Notes: generated by a model from the letters alone, not told the origin. Positions 36,910 to 43,383 are shown, counted from the stretch's first letter. The stretch: DNA of 60,037 nt from Candidatus Gastranaerophilales bacterium (GCA_944323265.1 CALURX010000009.1:1-60037); one strand, 5' to 3'. A program made the numbers and translations.

Positions 36910-36990
36910 CTCCACCAAACCTAAGTTTATATTTTAGTTAGTAATATATACTCTTGGTTGTTTATAAGGTGGAGTAATATATTCCACCTT
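36910..36990 (+). promoter_or_regulatory. possible attenuator in the leader of the 447-residue protein
   Basis: Two mutually exclusive hairpins. CTCCACC (36910-36916) can pair with GGTGGAG (36968-36974), or AAGGTGGA (36966-36973) can pair with TCCACCTT (36983-36990), which is followed by TTGATTTTCT. The second looks like a weak intrinsic terminator. Such switches control rep genes of some plasmids. Confidence 0.45.
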
Positions 36991-37061
36991 TTGATTTTCT
37001 TAAGAGAAATACAAGAGATATTACATTTTAAAATACATTACACAACTAAGAGGAATATACA

Positions 37062-38405
37062 ATGGCAGTAAAAACTTATGACGAAGAAATAGCGTATATT
37101 ACACGCAAATTACAAGCACTTATTAACGCAGGTTATGTTATCAGAAATAGTTCTGGCAAACCTATAACATCAGCACATCAGGCAGCGACTGATTTATACA
37201 GTTCTGCTTCAAAGATATATACATTAACCATGCCAGATGACCATAAATGCTGTTGCATAAAGTGGTCAAATATGGCAATCAAGCTAATTAAACCTTATAT
37301 AAAAAACAAGTTTTTCATAGAACAATGGACATCAAATTCACACTATATGCTGGTTGATAGTTCTATGGCTGAACAGTTACAGCAGCTTCAACCTATTGAA
37401 GATATTGAAGTAGTTGATACCTTTGAATTAGAGTTCACGAAGTCAACCTTGCCGACCTACTCAAACAGAGCTTCGCTCTTTACTGTAAATACGGCACCAG
37501 TCTTAGCACCTAAAGAATTAGAAAAAGTCCTATCTTTATCGGAGCATATTCTAGTAAACCAAAACAACTATTTCCTACTATCCAATTCAATAACACACAC
37601 ATATAATGCCCCTATGACAATTATTCGTATATTAGGCGAGAATGTGATATCATTGAGTGCACTGAATTTGCTGGAGTTGATACTAACCTACGCAACTAAT
37701 AGCTCGGCTGTCTTTAGAAATAAGACAGATGAGCTTAAACCATTCATAATACCTTTTGATTTTTTCAGTAATGAAGATTTTGAGCTTGCCCAATCCATTG
37801 ATGAAATATCATCATCTCTTGCAGAACTTAAAGCTATTAATTTAATTAATTCTTATAAGTTTATCCCGGAAATTGTAGCATTTGAAATTGTATCAAATGT
37901 TATAACTAAGTCTATCAAGCAATATTCATATACACAGCCTATAGGGTACTACAAATCACTAAAATTGCACCAGCAGGATTACTGTTATACCTTTGTTAAC
38001 TACCTACAATATGTTTCAAATATCAAATATACGACAAAATCAGCAGTAGCTGAAAATGTCGAAGCACAAGACATAAGGAAGGCTGAGAAACTGACAATCT
38101 GTTTACCATCGCTATTATATAACCTTGGGCAAGATAAATATATTCAAGACCATACCAGAATAGCACAGGTGCTTAATAACTTGTATCAAGCTGGCATGAA
38201 AGCATTCTTGTTAAAACAAACACCTTTTGAAATAAATAATAGTGCTGTAAAAGATATCCTTTCGCATAAAGATAGCTTACATAAATACTTTATACTTGAT
38301 ACCGAAGAAAAAATGAAAGTTAATTTTGAAGCATACAAAGAATTGGTAACATTAGTGAACCTTGATATCAAACCTTCACAATACCGAAAATTAGTACAGC
38401 GTTAG
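37062..38405 (+). CDS. 447-residue protein of unknown function, element-encoded
   Basis: The largest cargo gene. No family recognised. It begins MAVKTYDEEIAYITRKLQAL and has three adjacent Cys (KCCCIKWSNMA) near residue 67. The middle (residues about 170-300) is helical with hydrophobic repeats, and the C-terminus is basic (KPSQYRKLVQR). There is no TM or signal peptide. AGAGGA precedes the ATG. Its position behind an AT-rich iteron-like tract and a possible attenuator suggests a replication initiator or primase-like role, which is an inference from context. Three neighbouring genes on the same strand may be co-expressed. Confidence 0.65.
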   Translation: MAVKTYDEEIAYITRKLQALINAGYVIRNSSGKPITSAHQAATDLYSSASKIYTLTMPDDHKCCCIKWSNMAIKLIKPYIKNKFFIEQWTSNSHYMLVDSSMAEQLQQLQPIEDIEVVDTFELEFTKSTLPTYSNRASLFTVNTAPVLAPKELEKVLSLSEHILVNQNNYFLLSNSITHTYNAPMTIIRILGENVISLSALNLLELILTYATNSSAVFRNKTDELKPFIIPFDFFSNEDFELAQSIDEISSSLAELKAINLINSYKFIPEIVAFEIVSNVITKSIKQYSYTQPIGYYKSLKLHQQDYCYTFVNYLQYVSNIKYTTKSAVAENVEAQDIRKAEKLTICLPSLLYNLGQDKYIQDHTRIAQVLNNLYQAGMKAFLLKQTPFEINNSAVKDILSHKDSLHKYFILDTEEKMKVNFEAYKELVTLVNLDIKPSQYRKLVQR

Positions 38406-38443
38406 TAATTATAATGCCTGCTGTTGCAGGCAAGGAGTTTTAA

Positions 38444-38632
38444 ATGAGTAAATACAATCAAGATGATTATGATTTTATTGAAGATGAAGAATTTCAAGCG
38501 TTTCTTAAAAATAAACTTGGTGAGAAATTTGTACCACGTTACAAGTTTTTCACCATACTCAACAGATGTAAAAGAGAATATATACACTATCTTAATCATC
38601 CAGCTATGTTTAAAAATACACCATTATATTAG
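38444..38632 (+). CDS. 62-residue acidic/basic small protein
   Basis: Small protein with AAGGAGTTTTAA before the ATG. The N-terminus is very acidic (MSKYNQDDYDFIEDEEFQAF) and the rest is basic and aromatic (RYKFFTILNRCKREYIHYL). It begins 38 bases after the 447-residue gene and 13 bases before the next small gene. No known family. Confidence 0.6.
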   Translation: MSKYNQDDYDFIEDEEFQAFLKNKLGEKFVPRYKFFTILNRCKREYIHYLNHPAMFKNTPLY

Positions 38633-38645
38633 AGAGGAAATTAAT

Positions 38646-38852
38646 ATGAATAGAAAGGAACTTGCGGAAAAATTAAAAGCAGAAGCAGAAGCAAATAGAG
38701 CTGAAACTATTAAAACATCTGATACCCCGCAGCCGTTGAAACCTACGGAGAAGGCGAAAGCATTGTTGCGTAAGACAGATAGTAAATATATTAATCACGT
38801 ATCAAAAAAAACTCCTTCCCGGTTTAGATTAAATTGTATAGGCGAATATTAA
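38646..38852 (+). CDS. 68-residue basic small protein
   Basis: I start at the ATG behind AGAGAGGAAATTAAT. The longer frame beginning at 38463 overlaps the previous gene and has no SD. The N-terminal half is a charged helix (MNRKELAEKLKAEAEANRAE), and the C-terminus is basic (KKTPSRFRLNCIGEY). It is probably co-transcribed with the two genes upstream. No known family. Confidence 0.55.
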   Translation: MNRKELAEKLKAEAEANRAETIKTSDTPQPLKPTEKAKALLRKTDSKYINHVSKKTPSRFRLNCIGEY

Positions 38853-39087
38853 CGAAGTCATAGCCATGCCTGTTTATTCATCCTCTTAAATGGCTAAAAT
38901 TAGCTTGTGCATTTGAGAATAGACCTATGACACAATATATAGTCCTTCTTGTGCTGAATAGCGTGCTGGCATGGTAAGCTCATCTTAACAATTCTTAATA
39001 ATTTAGGCAATTTTTCATGTGTTTTAGACTTTATATATGTATGTAGAAGAAATAACAGTGTACTTATACACAGAAAGTAGGTTTTAA
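38853..39087. other. 235-base spacer with distant inverted repeat
   Basis: No gene seen. GCCATGCC (38863) and GGCATGGT (38968) form a 7/8 inverted pair about 100 bases apart and could enclose a structured RNA. An AT-rich promoter-like stretch (TTTAGACTTTATATATGT) precedes the next gene. Confidence 0.35.
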
Positions 39088-39633
39088 ATGAGCGAATACA
39101 ATGTTAACACAAAACAATTAGACCCTTCAATGTTCAAAAGTGCAATAGGTAAAGGGAATTATACTCCTTCACAGGCAGAAAAAGAATTCTTTGAATGGAT
39201 AGAAAAGAATGCACAAGCTGGTAGAACATACGTATCACCAGAAGGCCATATGGTACATGGTGATGATATTATACGCAGTCGTGAGTTCACTAAAAGCATT
39301 ACTAAGTCTAATGTTATACCTCAAGATGTGCAAAAAGAAATGAATGGGGTAAACATAAAAGGTGCTTTGTCGAAAGATACTGTTGAACTTAAAACAAAAC
39401 CTACTATGCTGAAAAATGGAATTAGTACTGGAAATATAGAATTATCACAGGCAGAAAAAGAATTCTTTGCATGGTTAGAAAAGAATGCACAAGCTGGTAG
39501 AACATACGTATCACCAGAAGGACATATGGTACATGGTGATGATATTATACGCAGTCGTGAATTCACTAAAAGCATTACTAAAAAAATAAATCTAAAGAAT
39601 GTTACCAATCTTATTAAAAAAGTAAGAGTATAG
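39088..39633 (+). CDS. 181-residue protein with two copies of a 45-residue module
   Basis: A protein of unknown function composed of two near-identical modules (about residues 28-73 and 120-165). Each contains QAEKEFF, then W(I/L)EKNAQAGRTYVSPEGHM and VHGDDIIRSREFTKSITK. At the DNA level 39171-39305 and 39447-39581 differ at only a few bases, so the duplication is very recent. The linker is unrelated. There is no TM or signal peptide. GTAGG-type SD is weak. A terminator follows at 39656. Confidence 0.6.
   Translation: MSEYNVNTKQLDPSMFKSAIGKGNYTPSQAEKEFFEWIEKNAQAGRTYVSPEGHMVHGDDIIRSREFTKSITKSNVIPQDVQKEMNGVNIKGALSKDTVELKTKPTMLKNGISTGNIELSQAEKEFFAWLEKNAQAGRTYVSPEGHMVHGDDIIRSREFTKSITKKINLKNVTNLIKKVRV
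39171..39305 (+). repeat. 135-bp intragenic repeat, copy 1
   Basis: First copy of the module inside the 181-residue gene. It is about 97 percent identical to 39447-39581, offset by 276 bases and in the same orientation and frame. Confidence 0.9.
39447..39581 (+). repeat. 135-bp intragenic repeat, copy 2
   Basis: Second copy of the module, in the same frame as copy 1. The few base differences include the Glu-to-Ala and Ile-to-Leu changes before EKNAQAG. Confidence 0.9.
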
Positions 39634-39655
39634 TCATATTCATATGACAATATAG

Positions 39656-39686
39656 AAAAGGCTCATAACTACTGTGAGCCTTTTAT
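39656..39686 (+). terminator. rho-independent terminator
   Basis: Stem AAAAGGCTCA/TGAGCCTTTT with a 9-base loop and a TTTTAT tail, ending the rightward cargo operon. Confidence 0.85.
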
Positions 39687-39776
39687 CTATGCACACTGTT
39701 ACAACATATTCAAGAAGTTATGCAGATTGCCTACAGAACAGCCATAATATAATGTAATGAATTTCAGCTCCAACAC

Positions 39777-39805
39777 TTGACAAAATAAGGGTTATAGTAA
39801 ATAAT
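39777..39805 (+). promoter_or_regulatory. antisense RNA promoter candidate
   Basis: TTGACA, a 17-base spacer and AATAAT. It would start transcription near 39812, toward the 3' end and then the coding part of the small hydrophobic peptide gene on the other strand. Confidence 0.6.
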
Positions 39806-39811
39806 ACTTAT

Positions 39812-39936
39812 ATAGGGGGCAGCCCCCAACAGACTGCTAAATCTTTGTTGAGGACTGCACTTAGTACCCTATAGATTGAATAGTTTTAGTGCTACTACGA
39901 ATAGCGTTGCTACGAATAGTAGCACTATTATTTTTT
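39812..39936 (+). ncRNA. candidate antisense antitoxin RNA
   Basis: Predicted plus-strand transcript of about 125 bases. It runs from the promoter at 39777-39805 to an intrinsic terminator formed by TAGTGCTACTA/TAGTAGCACTA (39887-39927) with a T-rich tail at 39928-39936. It covers the whole 3' structure and almost all of the peptide gene in antisense. This is the layout of type I antitoxins such as RatA or SR4. No expression evidence exists in the sequence. Confidence 0.5.
39819..39858 (-). other. stable hairpin in the peptide mRNA 3' end
   Basis: On the minus strand GCAGTCCTCAACA pairs with TGTTGGGGGCTGC (13 pairs, two wobbles) around a 14-base loop. It has no T tract, so it looks like a stabilising or antisense-contact structure rather than a terminator. 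Confidence 0.5.
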
Positions 39937-39943
39937 CAATCAT
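39869..39943 (-). CDS. 24-residue hydrophobic peptide, candidate type I toxin
   Basis: A tiny open frame encoding MIEKIIVLLFVATLFVVALK followed by four more residues. A short charged start leads into a single TM-length helix with a Lys near its end, the shape of Fst/Ldr/Ibs-type membrane toxins. An SD AAAGGGGGTGAT lies about eight bases before the ATG and nearly matches the full anti-SD. The promoter is TTTACA-17-TATAAT at 40050-40022, leaving a leader of about 70 bases. A plus-strand antisense unit overlaps the gene. Homology is not claimed; the call rests on this combination of signals and on its place in an integrative element. Confidence 0.55.
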   Translation of the reverse strand: MIEKIIVLLFVATLFVVALKLFNL

Positions 39944-40021
39944 AGTTTTATCACCCCCTTTCCACCGATTTCTTAGTTAAATACGTGTGTGGGCGGGTTG
40001 TGAGGTACTCCCTTTGATAGC
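39944..40021 (-). other. 5' leader of the peptide mRNA
   Basis: Leader of roughly 70 bases between the minus-strand promoter and the peptide ATG, including the strong SD (GGGGGTGAT). Part of a 529-base stretch (39634-40162) with no conventional gene. Confidence 0.4.
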
Positions 40022-40050
40022 ATTATAATATAAACTGACAGGCATGTAAA
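40022..40050 (-). promoter_or_regulatory. sigma-70 promoter of the small hydrophobic peptide
   Basis: On the minus strand TTTACA (40050-40045), a 17-base spacer and TATAAT (40027-40022). A single mismatch from consensus. It points leftward to the 24-residue peptide. Confidence 0.7.
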
Positions 40051-40162
40051 TAAACCTTGATAGAAGCTCCTTTTCAGCCTTCGTGGTACGCTTGCTTAAT
40101 CTGTAACACCTAGCGACAATATCGGTCGAAAGTTTTGATACTACAGCCCCATGCCAGTATCC

Positions 40163-40600
40163 TTAGTGTTGTGATAGCTTAAAGTCTATAAAGTGCTCAA
40201 TCTCTGTTATATCATCGGCATACAAACCTTTTAAATTTAATAGCTTGCGTAGTTGTTCATCAGTTGATAATACAGGTGTTTTAGCCTTTGTATCTAACAG
40301 GAACTTTTTACTTTCTACATTACCCTTATAGAATAATAAGCTCAATCCGGGAGAAGCTTCATCTTGTGAACGCTTGATTTGAACTGATAGCCCCAGTGCC
40401 TCTGCTAATTTCAACAGTGTTTCGATTTTAGGTAAGACAAGCCTTTTTTCTAAATCATAGATTACAGTGTAGCTGACTCCAGCTCTTTCTCCTAATTCTC
40501 TTACATTGAGATTAAGGGCTTCTCTCCTTTTGGTAAAGAATTCTTTAATTTCTCCTTTAACTTCATTAATGCTATCTGATTTTGAGTTTATCTCTGGCAT
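40163..40600 (-). CDS. XRE-family repressor of the integrative element
   Basis: A 145-residue regulator starting at the ATG behind AAAGGAGATAAC. The longer frame adds 33 unlikely residues. The Cro/C1-type HTH spans residues about 20-75 (RREALNLNVRELGERAGVSY, then TVIYDLEKRLVLPKIETLLKLAEALG). The C-terminal 60 residues are charged and may mediate dimerisation. It is divergent from the xis-int pair, with symmetric CAACTGTT/AACAGTTG half-sites over the two promoters. It probably keeps the element silent and controls its own synthesis. No peptidase domain for SOS cleavage is visible. Confidence 0.85.
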   Translation of the reverse strand: MPEINSKSDSINEVKGEIKEFFTKRREALNLNVRELGERAGVSYTVIYDLEKRLVLPKIETLLKLAEALGLSVQIKRSQDEASPGLSLLFYKGNVESKKFLLDTKAKTPVLSTDEQLRKLLNLKGLYADDITEIEHFIDFKLSQH

Positions 40601-40618
40601 GTTATCTCCTTTGATTGT

Positions 40619-40646
40619 ATTATAACACAATGTTTGAAAAATACAA
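40619..40646 (-). promoter_or_regulatory. promoter of the XRE repressor
   Basis: On the minus strand TTGTAT (40646-40641), a 16-base spacer and TATAAT (40624-40619), followed by the repressor SD and ATG at 40600. Confidence 0.6.
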
Positions 40647-40695
40647 CTGTTAAGAAAAGTAACAAGAATATCAATATGACAAAACCAAACAGTTG
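40644..40695. promoter_or_regulatory. symmetric operator candidate between repressor and xis-int
   Basis: CAACTGTT at 40644-40651 and its exact reverse complement AACAGTTG at 40688-40695. One half-site overlaps the -35 of the repressor promoter and the other overlaps the -35 of the xis-int promoter. This is a plausible binding arrangement for the XRE protein. Confidence 0.6.
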
Positions 40696-40720
40696 ACAAG
40701 AGTCATTTTCATGATATGAT
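40693..40720 (+). promoter_or_regulatory. promoter of xis-int
   Basis: TTGACA, a 16-base spacer and TATGAT, then a 55-base leader to the excisionase ATG. Confidence 0.7.
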
Positions 40721-40775
40721 AGATTTGTGAAAAGCAAACATTTTGCTTTGGTAATATAATTTAAAGGAGAAGTCT

Positions 40776-40949
40776 ATGGAAACATTCGGAATATTAACAA
40801 TTCCACAATTTGCCAAGATGATTGGCAGAGGCAAAAGTACCATTTATGACTGGAAAAACAATGGTACACTTCCAGCGAGCTGTTTTAAACAGGTCGGTGG
40901 AATATGGTACATCAAAGTAGACGAAATGAAAGCATTTATGGCTGCATAG
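40776..40949 (+). CDS. excisionase-like HTH protein, 57 residues
   Basis: Too short for most gene callers, but has AAAGGAGAAGTCT before its ATG. The MerR/HTH_17-type fold is visible: LTIPQFAKMIGRGKSTIYDW, then GGIWYIKVDEMKAFM. It lies 10 bases before the integrase gene, as excisionases and recombination directionality factors often do. It could instead be a transcription factor for the element. Confidence 0.8.
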   Translation: METFGILTIPQFAKMIGRGKSTIYDWKNNGTLPASCFKQVGGIWYIKVDEMKAFMAA

Positions 40950-40959
40950 GTAGGGTTCA

Positions 40960-42000
40960 ATGGCTGGTTTTCGTCAATGTATCAGAAAAGATAAGCGTGG
41001 TGGCTACACATACAGAGTTACTGTAAATGGTGTGCCAAAACAGGGTGCTTGCAAAGATTGCACAACTCGTGAGCAAGCACTTGCTTTTGTTGCTCAACTT
41101 AAAGCAGAACTACGCAATAATAACCAGCCATTGAAAGATGTACCTGTAATTACTATTGGTACACTCGGAGAAAACTACAAACAGTACACAATAGCTCGTA
41201 ACGGAGATATTAAACATGTTAAGTCTAAGGTCAAATTCTTTAATGAATACTTTGGCGAAAATACGCCTGCCGTCAATATTAAGAGAAGCGACTTAGACAC
41301 ATTCATTAACTATTGTAGAACTGAAAGAAATTACAAAGACGCAACAATAGACAGATATATTAGTGCATTATCAAAAATGTATAATAATGCAATTAATGAT
41401 GATGTTTTGATTAAGAACCCTTGTTCTAAAATAGGAAAGTTAGCACTATATGACCAGAATGACTTTAAATTCTGGTATGAGGAAGAAGTGAAAGCAATAA
41501 AGAGTGTTGCTCCCTTATGGTTTAAAGATATGATTGAATGTGCATTGATTATGGGAGTTAGACGTGCCAACATAAGATTGTTCAACAAGAGCTGGATTGA
41601 TTGGGATAGAAAAATGGTAACTGTTCCTCGTAAATACTCCAAGAGCAGAAAAGCCATTCCAATTCCTCTTGGTAATAAATTGAAAGACATTATATTAAGG
41701 AATTTGCAAGATAATGATACAGAGTATGTATTCATTAATCGTCAAAGAAGAACCCCCCGTGCTGAAAAGACATTGGAAGATTACTTAAAGAAGTTCTGTG
41801 AACAAGCTGGGGTAAAATACTACGGTTGGAATGGGTTTAGACATACTGCTGGTTGCAGATTGGCAGATAACGGAGTTGCACCTCAAGAGATTAAAGAATA
41901 CATGGGGCATTCTTCGTTATTAGTAACTCAAAAATACCTTAATAGGAGAGATAAAAGCATGGTTACAGCAATGGAGATATTGGAAGCGTATGATGATTGA
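40960..42000 (+). CDS. int: tyrosine recombinase (integrase)
   Basis: Site-specific recombinase of 346 residues. The N-terminal 50 residues form a small arm-binding domain (GYTYRVTVNGVPKQG). The core-binding domain follows, then the catalytic domain with Arg in IMGVRRANIR, Lys in RKYSKSRKAIPIPL, the His-x-x-Arg pair in FRHTAGCRLADNG and the His-Tyr pair in MGHSSLLVTQKYL. All catalytic residues are present. It ends right beside arm-like repeats, a terminator and the tRNA-Leu target. The start has a weak SD and is probably coupled to the excisionase gene. Confidence 0.93.
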   Translation: MAGFRQCIRKDKRGGYTYRVTVNGVPKQGACKDCTTREQALAFVAQLKAELRNNNQPLKDVPVITIGTLGENYKQYTIARNGDIKHVKSKVKFFNEYFGENTPAVNIKRSDLDTFINYCRTERNYKDATIDRYISALSKMYNNAINDDVLIKNPCSKIGKLALYDQNDFKFWYEEEVKAIKSVAPLWFKDMIECALIMGVRRANIRLFNKSWIDWDRKMVTVPRKYSKSRKAIPIPLGNKLKDIILRNLQDNDTEYVFINRQRRTPRAEKTLEDYLKKFCEQAGVKYYGWNGFRHTAGCRLADNGVAPQEIKEYMGHSSLLVTQKYLNRRDKSMVTAMEILEAYDD

Positions 42001-42025
42001 GCAAGTACATAATCAAGTACATAGT
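42001..42025. other. right integrase arm-like site pair
   Basis: GCAAGTACATAATCAAGTACATAGT directly after the integrase stop. It equals the left-end site apart from one inserted C. Confidence 0.6.
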
Positions 42026-42057
42026 AAAGGCTGGAATACAGTCCCAGCCTTTATTTT
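42026..42057 (+). terminator. rho-independent terminator after int
   Basis: Stem AAAGGCTGG/CCAGCCTTT with a 9-base loop and TATTTT. Confidence 0.85.
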
Positions 42058-42298
42058 AAAATTGTCGTAGGGGGGACTGTCTTGGATTTGCTCCACGCTC
42101 GGAAAGTTTCGCATTAGCGGCGCTGCCGCTGTATGCTCAATTTCCTCGCTATCCGGACTAACTTCGTGTCGTCCGTACGCAAATCCGCTTGAACCATTTG
42201 AAGGCTCTGCCTTGGGGTGCTGCATCCTCATACTGACAATAAAAAAGAGCCCATAAAGGACTCTTCTTTATTGTCGTAGGGGGGACTTGAACCCCCAA
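42058..42298. repeat. right copy of the 240-bp direct repeat (attR region)
   Basis: Matches 36310-36549. It begins with the core ATTGTCGTAGGGGGGACT and runs through a GC-rich spacer of about 190 bases. It then passes the tRNA-Leu terminator (on the minus strand AAGAGTCC/GGGCTCTT with a TTTTTT tail) and the last 27 bases of tRNA-Leu. The open frame at 42013-42231 lies in this repeat and is not a gene. Confidence 0.85.
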
Positions 42299-42353
42299 GG
42301 ATTTCTCCACACGCCCCTCAAACGTGCGCGTATACCGATTCCGCCACTACGAC
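42272..42353 (-). tRNA. tRNA-Leu (GAG)
   Basis: An 82-base class II tRNA with a long variable arm. The acceptor GTCGTAG pairs with CTACGAC with discriminator A. The anticodon loop TTGAGGG gives GAG (Leu, CUC/CUU). CCA is not encoded. Its 3' end lies toward the integrative element and serves as the attachment site; the gene is intact. Confidence 0.92.
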
Positions 42354-42641
42354 ATATTTAATTTTCAGATATCATAATGGCAAATGATATTGTCTGGTAT
42401 ACGGCTCGCACGAAGGTTTACACCTTCTACCTCGCCTACCTCCATCCAAAACTTGACATTTAGTCAACATTTGGCGGAGTCCTTGGCTCGTCTCACATCC
42501 GTTCGAACTCGCCTGCCGTCCATTCGAAACGATTCTTAATCGTTTCTCACGGAGTCCTTACCACTACGACATAAATTATTCAACTTTCAACAAAATTTAT
42601 TCTAACACAAAAGATTTTTTGTTACAAATGTTATATTTCTA
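42354..42641. other. GC-rich scar with tRNA-like remnants
   Basis: No gene in this stretch. On the minus strand it contains TGTCGTAGTGGTAAGGACTCC (near 42552-42572), which repeats the 5' end of tRNA-Leu. AAGGACTCCG also recurs near 42475. A hairpin GAAACGATT/AATCGTTTC lies at about 42518-42538. It looks like the debris of an earlier tRNA copy or integration event. Confidence 0.45.
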
Positions 42642-42670
42642 TTGACATGTTTTTTGCTCTGAACCACAAT
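42642..42670 (+). promoter_or_regulatory. promoter candidate for the 74-residue protein and dut
   Basis: TTGACA, a 17-base spacer and CACAAT, 31 bases before the next ATG. Confidence 0.5.
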
Positions 42671-42700
42671 AAAAAAGGAAAACGCGAAAGGTCGTATACT

Positions 42701-42925
42701 ATGAAAATTTCATCTATATCACAAGAACATGCTAACCTGAGAAAAAATATGTTTATTAATTACTCTAACAGCTTTATGTCTATGATGAATGACGGCGAGA
42801 AAGCTGTTGAGAAAGCTCAAAAAGCAAATATGCCGGTTGAAAAAACTGATAAGTCTATGGGACTAGAAATTCTGACCATTTTCCCAAAAGAAGTTAAGGA
42901 CAGCAAAACAATTATTACGGCCTAA
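42701..42925 (+). CDS. 74-residue hypothetical protein
   Basis: I start at the ATG after AAAGG; the extension to 42647 overlaps the promoter. It begins MKISSISQEHANLRKNMFIN and has an internal Met-rich, charged helix (SFMSMMNDGEKAVEKAQKAN). There is no TM segment. It lies 20 bases before dut and is probably co-transcribed. No family recognised. Confidence 0.5.
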   Translation: MKISSISQEHANLRKNMFINYSNSFMSMMNDGEKAVEKAQKANMPVEKTDKSMGLEILTIFPKEVKDSKTIITA

Positions 42926-42945
42926 AAAATATTTGAGGGGAGAAA

Positions 42946-43383
42946 ATGATTTTAAAAATTTTTAGAATGGAACATAATAGGTTCGTGCCTGAATACAAAA
43001 CAGAAGGCGCTGCAGGCATGGATTTATGTGCTGCAATTGATGAAGAAATTACTCTTATGCCTTTAGAGAGAAAATTAATTCCGACAGGTTTGAAAATTGA
43101 ACTTGAACACGGCTATGAAGCCCAAATCAGACCTCGCTCAGGGCTTTCTATTAAACACGGTATAAGCCTCATTAACTGCGTTGGCACAATTGATGAAGAT
43201 TATCGCGGTGAAGTTTGTATCCCGGTTGTAAATCTTTCTAACGAGCCTTATACAATTAAACCGGATGAAAGAATCGCTCAAATGGTTATTGCTAAATACG
43301 AACAGGCTAAAATTGAGGTAGTTACGGAATTAACAGAAACCACACGCGGTGCCGGCGGATTTGGTTCAACCGGTAAGGTATAA
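42946..43383 (+). CDS. dut: dUTP diphosphatase
   Basis: Trimeric dUTPase of 145 residues that removes dUTP and supplies dUMP for thymidylate. All five motifs are visible: [15 protein letters not shown], the uracil-binding hairpin [17 protein letters not shown], and the C-terminal GGFGSTG loop. GAGGGGAG precedes the ATG. It follows a small hypothetical gene by 20 bases. A dyad repeat element lies downstream. Confidence 0.95.
   Translation: MILKIFRMEHNRFVPEYKTEGAAGMDLCAAIDEEITLMPLERKLIPTGLKIELEHGYEAQIRPRSGLSIKHGISLINCVGTIDEDYRGEVCIPVVNLSNEPYTIKPDERIAQMVIAKYEQAKIEVVTELTETTRGAGGFGSTGKV

Larger units (their letters stand above)
36216..37061. other. 846-base non-coding left boundary of the integrative element
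   Basis: Contains, in order: host spacer; the left copy of the 240-bp direct repeat (36310-36549); a hairpin that starts CCAATATT just inside; an arm-like site pair (36626-36649); an AT-rich tract with repeated TAGAAT/AATAGAA motifs (about 36740-36860); a perfect 20-base dyad; and two competing hairpins before the 447-residue protein. Open frames called here (36271-36507, 36409-36603) lie in the repeat and have no SD, so I do not annotate them. Confidence 0.6.
36521..42077. mobile_element. 5.5-kb integrative element at tRNA-Leu
   Basis: Bounded by identical 18-base cores ATTGTCGTAGGGGGGACT at 36521-36538 and 42060-42077, which are the tRNA-Leu 3' end. Near-identical arm-like sites GCAAGTACATAAT(C)AAGTACATAGT lie at 36626 and 42001, close inside each core. 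Cargo is an integrase, an excisionase-like HTH protein, an XRE repressor, a 447-residue unknown protein, three small proteins and a candidate type I toxin-antitoxin. No conjugation or capsid genes are present, so it would need a helper to move. The exact crossover is uncertain because the flanking 240-bp repeats allow alternatives (36310/42058 or 36549/42298). Confidence 0.8.

Noticed and set aside
38463-38852. 129-codon version of the 68-residue cargo protein
   Set aside because: The N-terminal part overlaps the upstream gene in another frame and lacks an SD; the internal ATG has AGAGAGGAAA.
39819-39858. Intrinsic terminator for the hydrophobic peptide mRNA
   Set aside because: The stem is strong, but no U tract follows on the minus strand, so I call it only a 3' structure.
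42013-42231. 72-codon frame on the minus strand inside the right repeat
   Set aside because: Runs through the integrase terminator and tRNA-flanking repeat, with no SD; composition is that of non-coding repeat.
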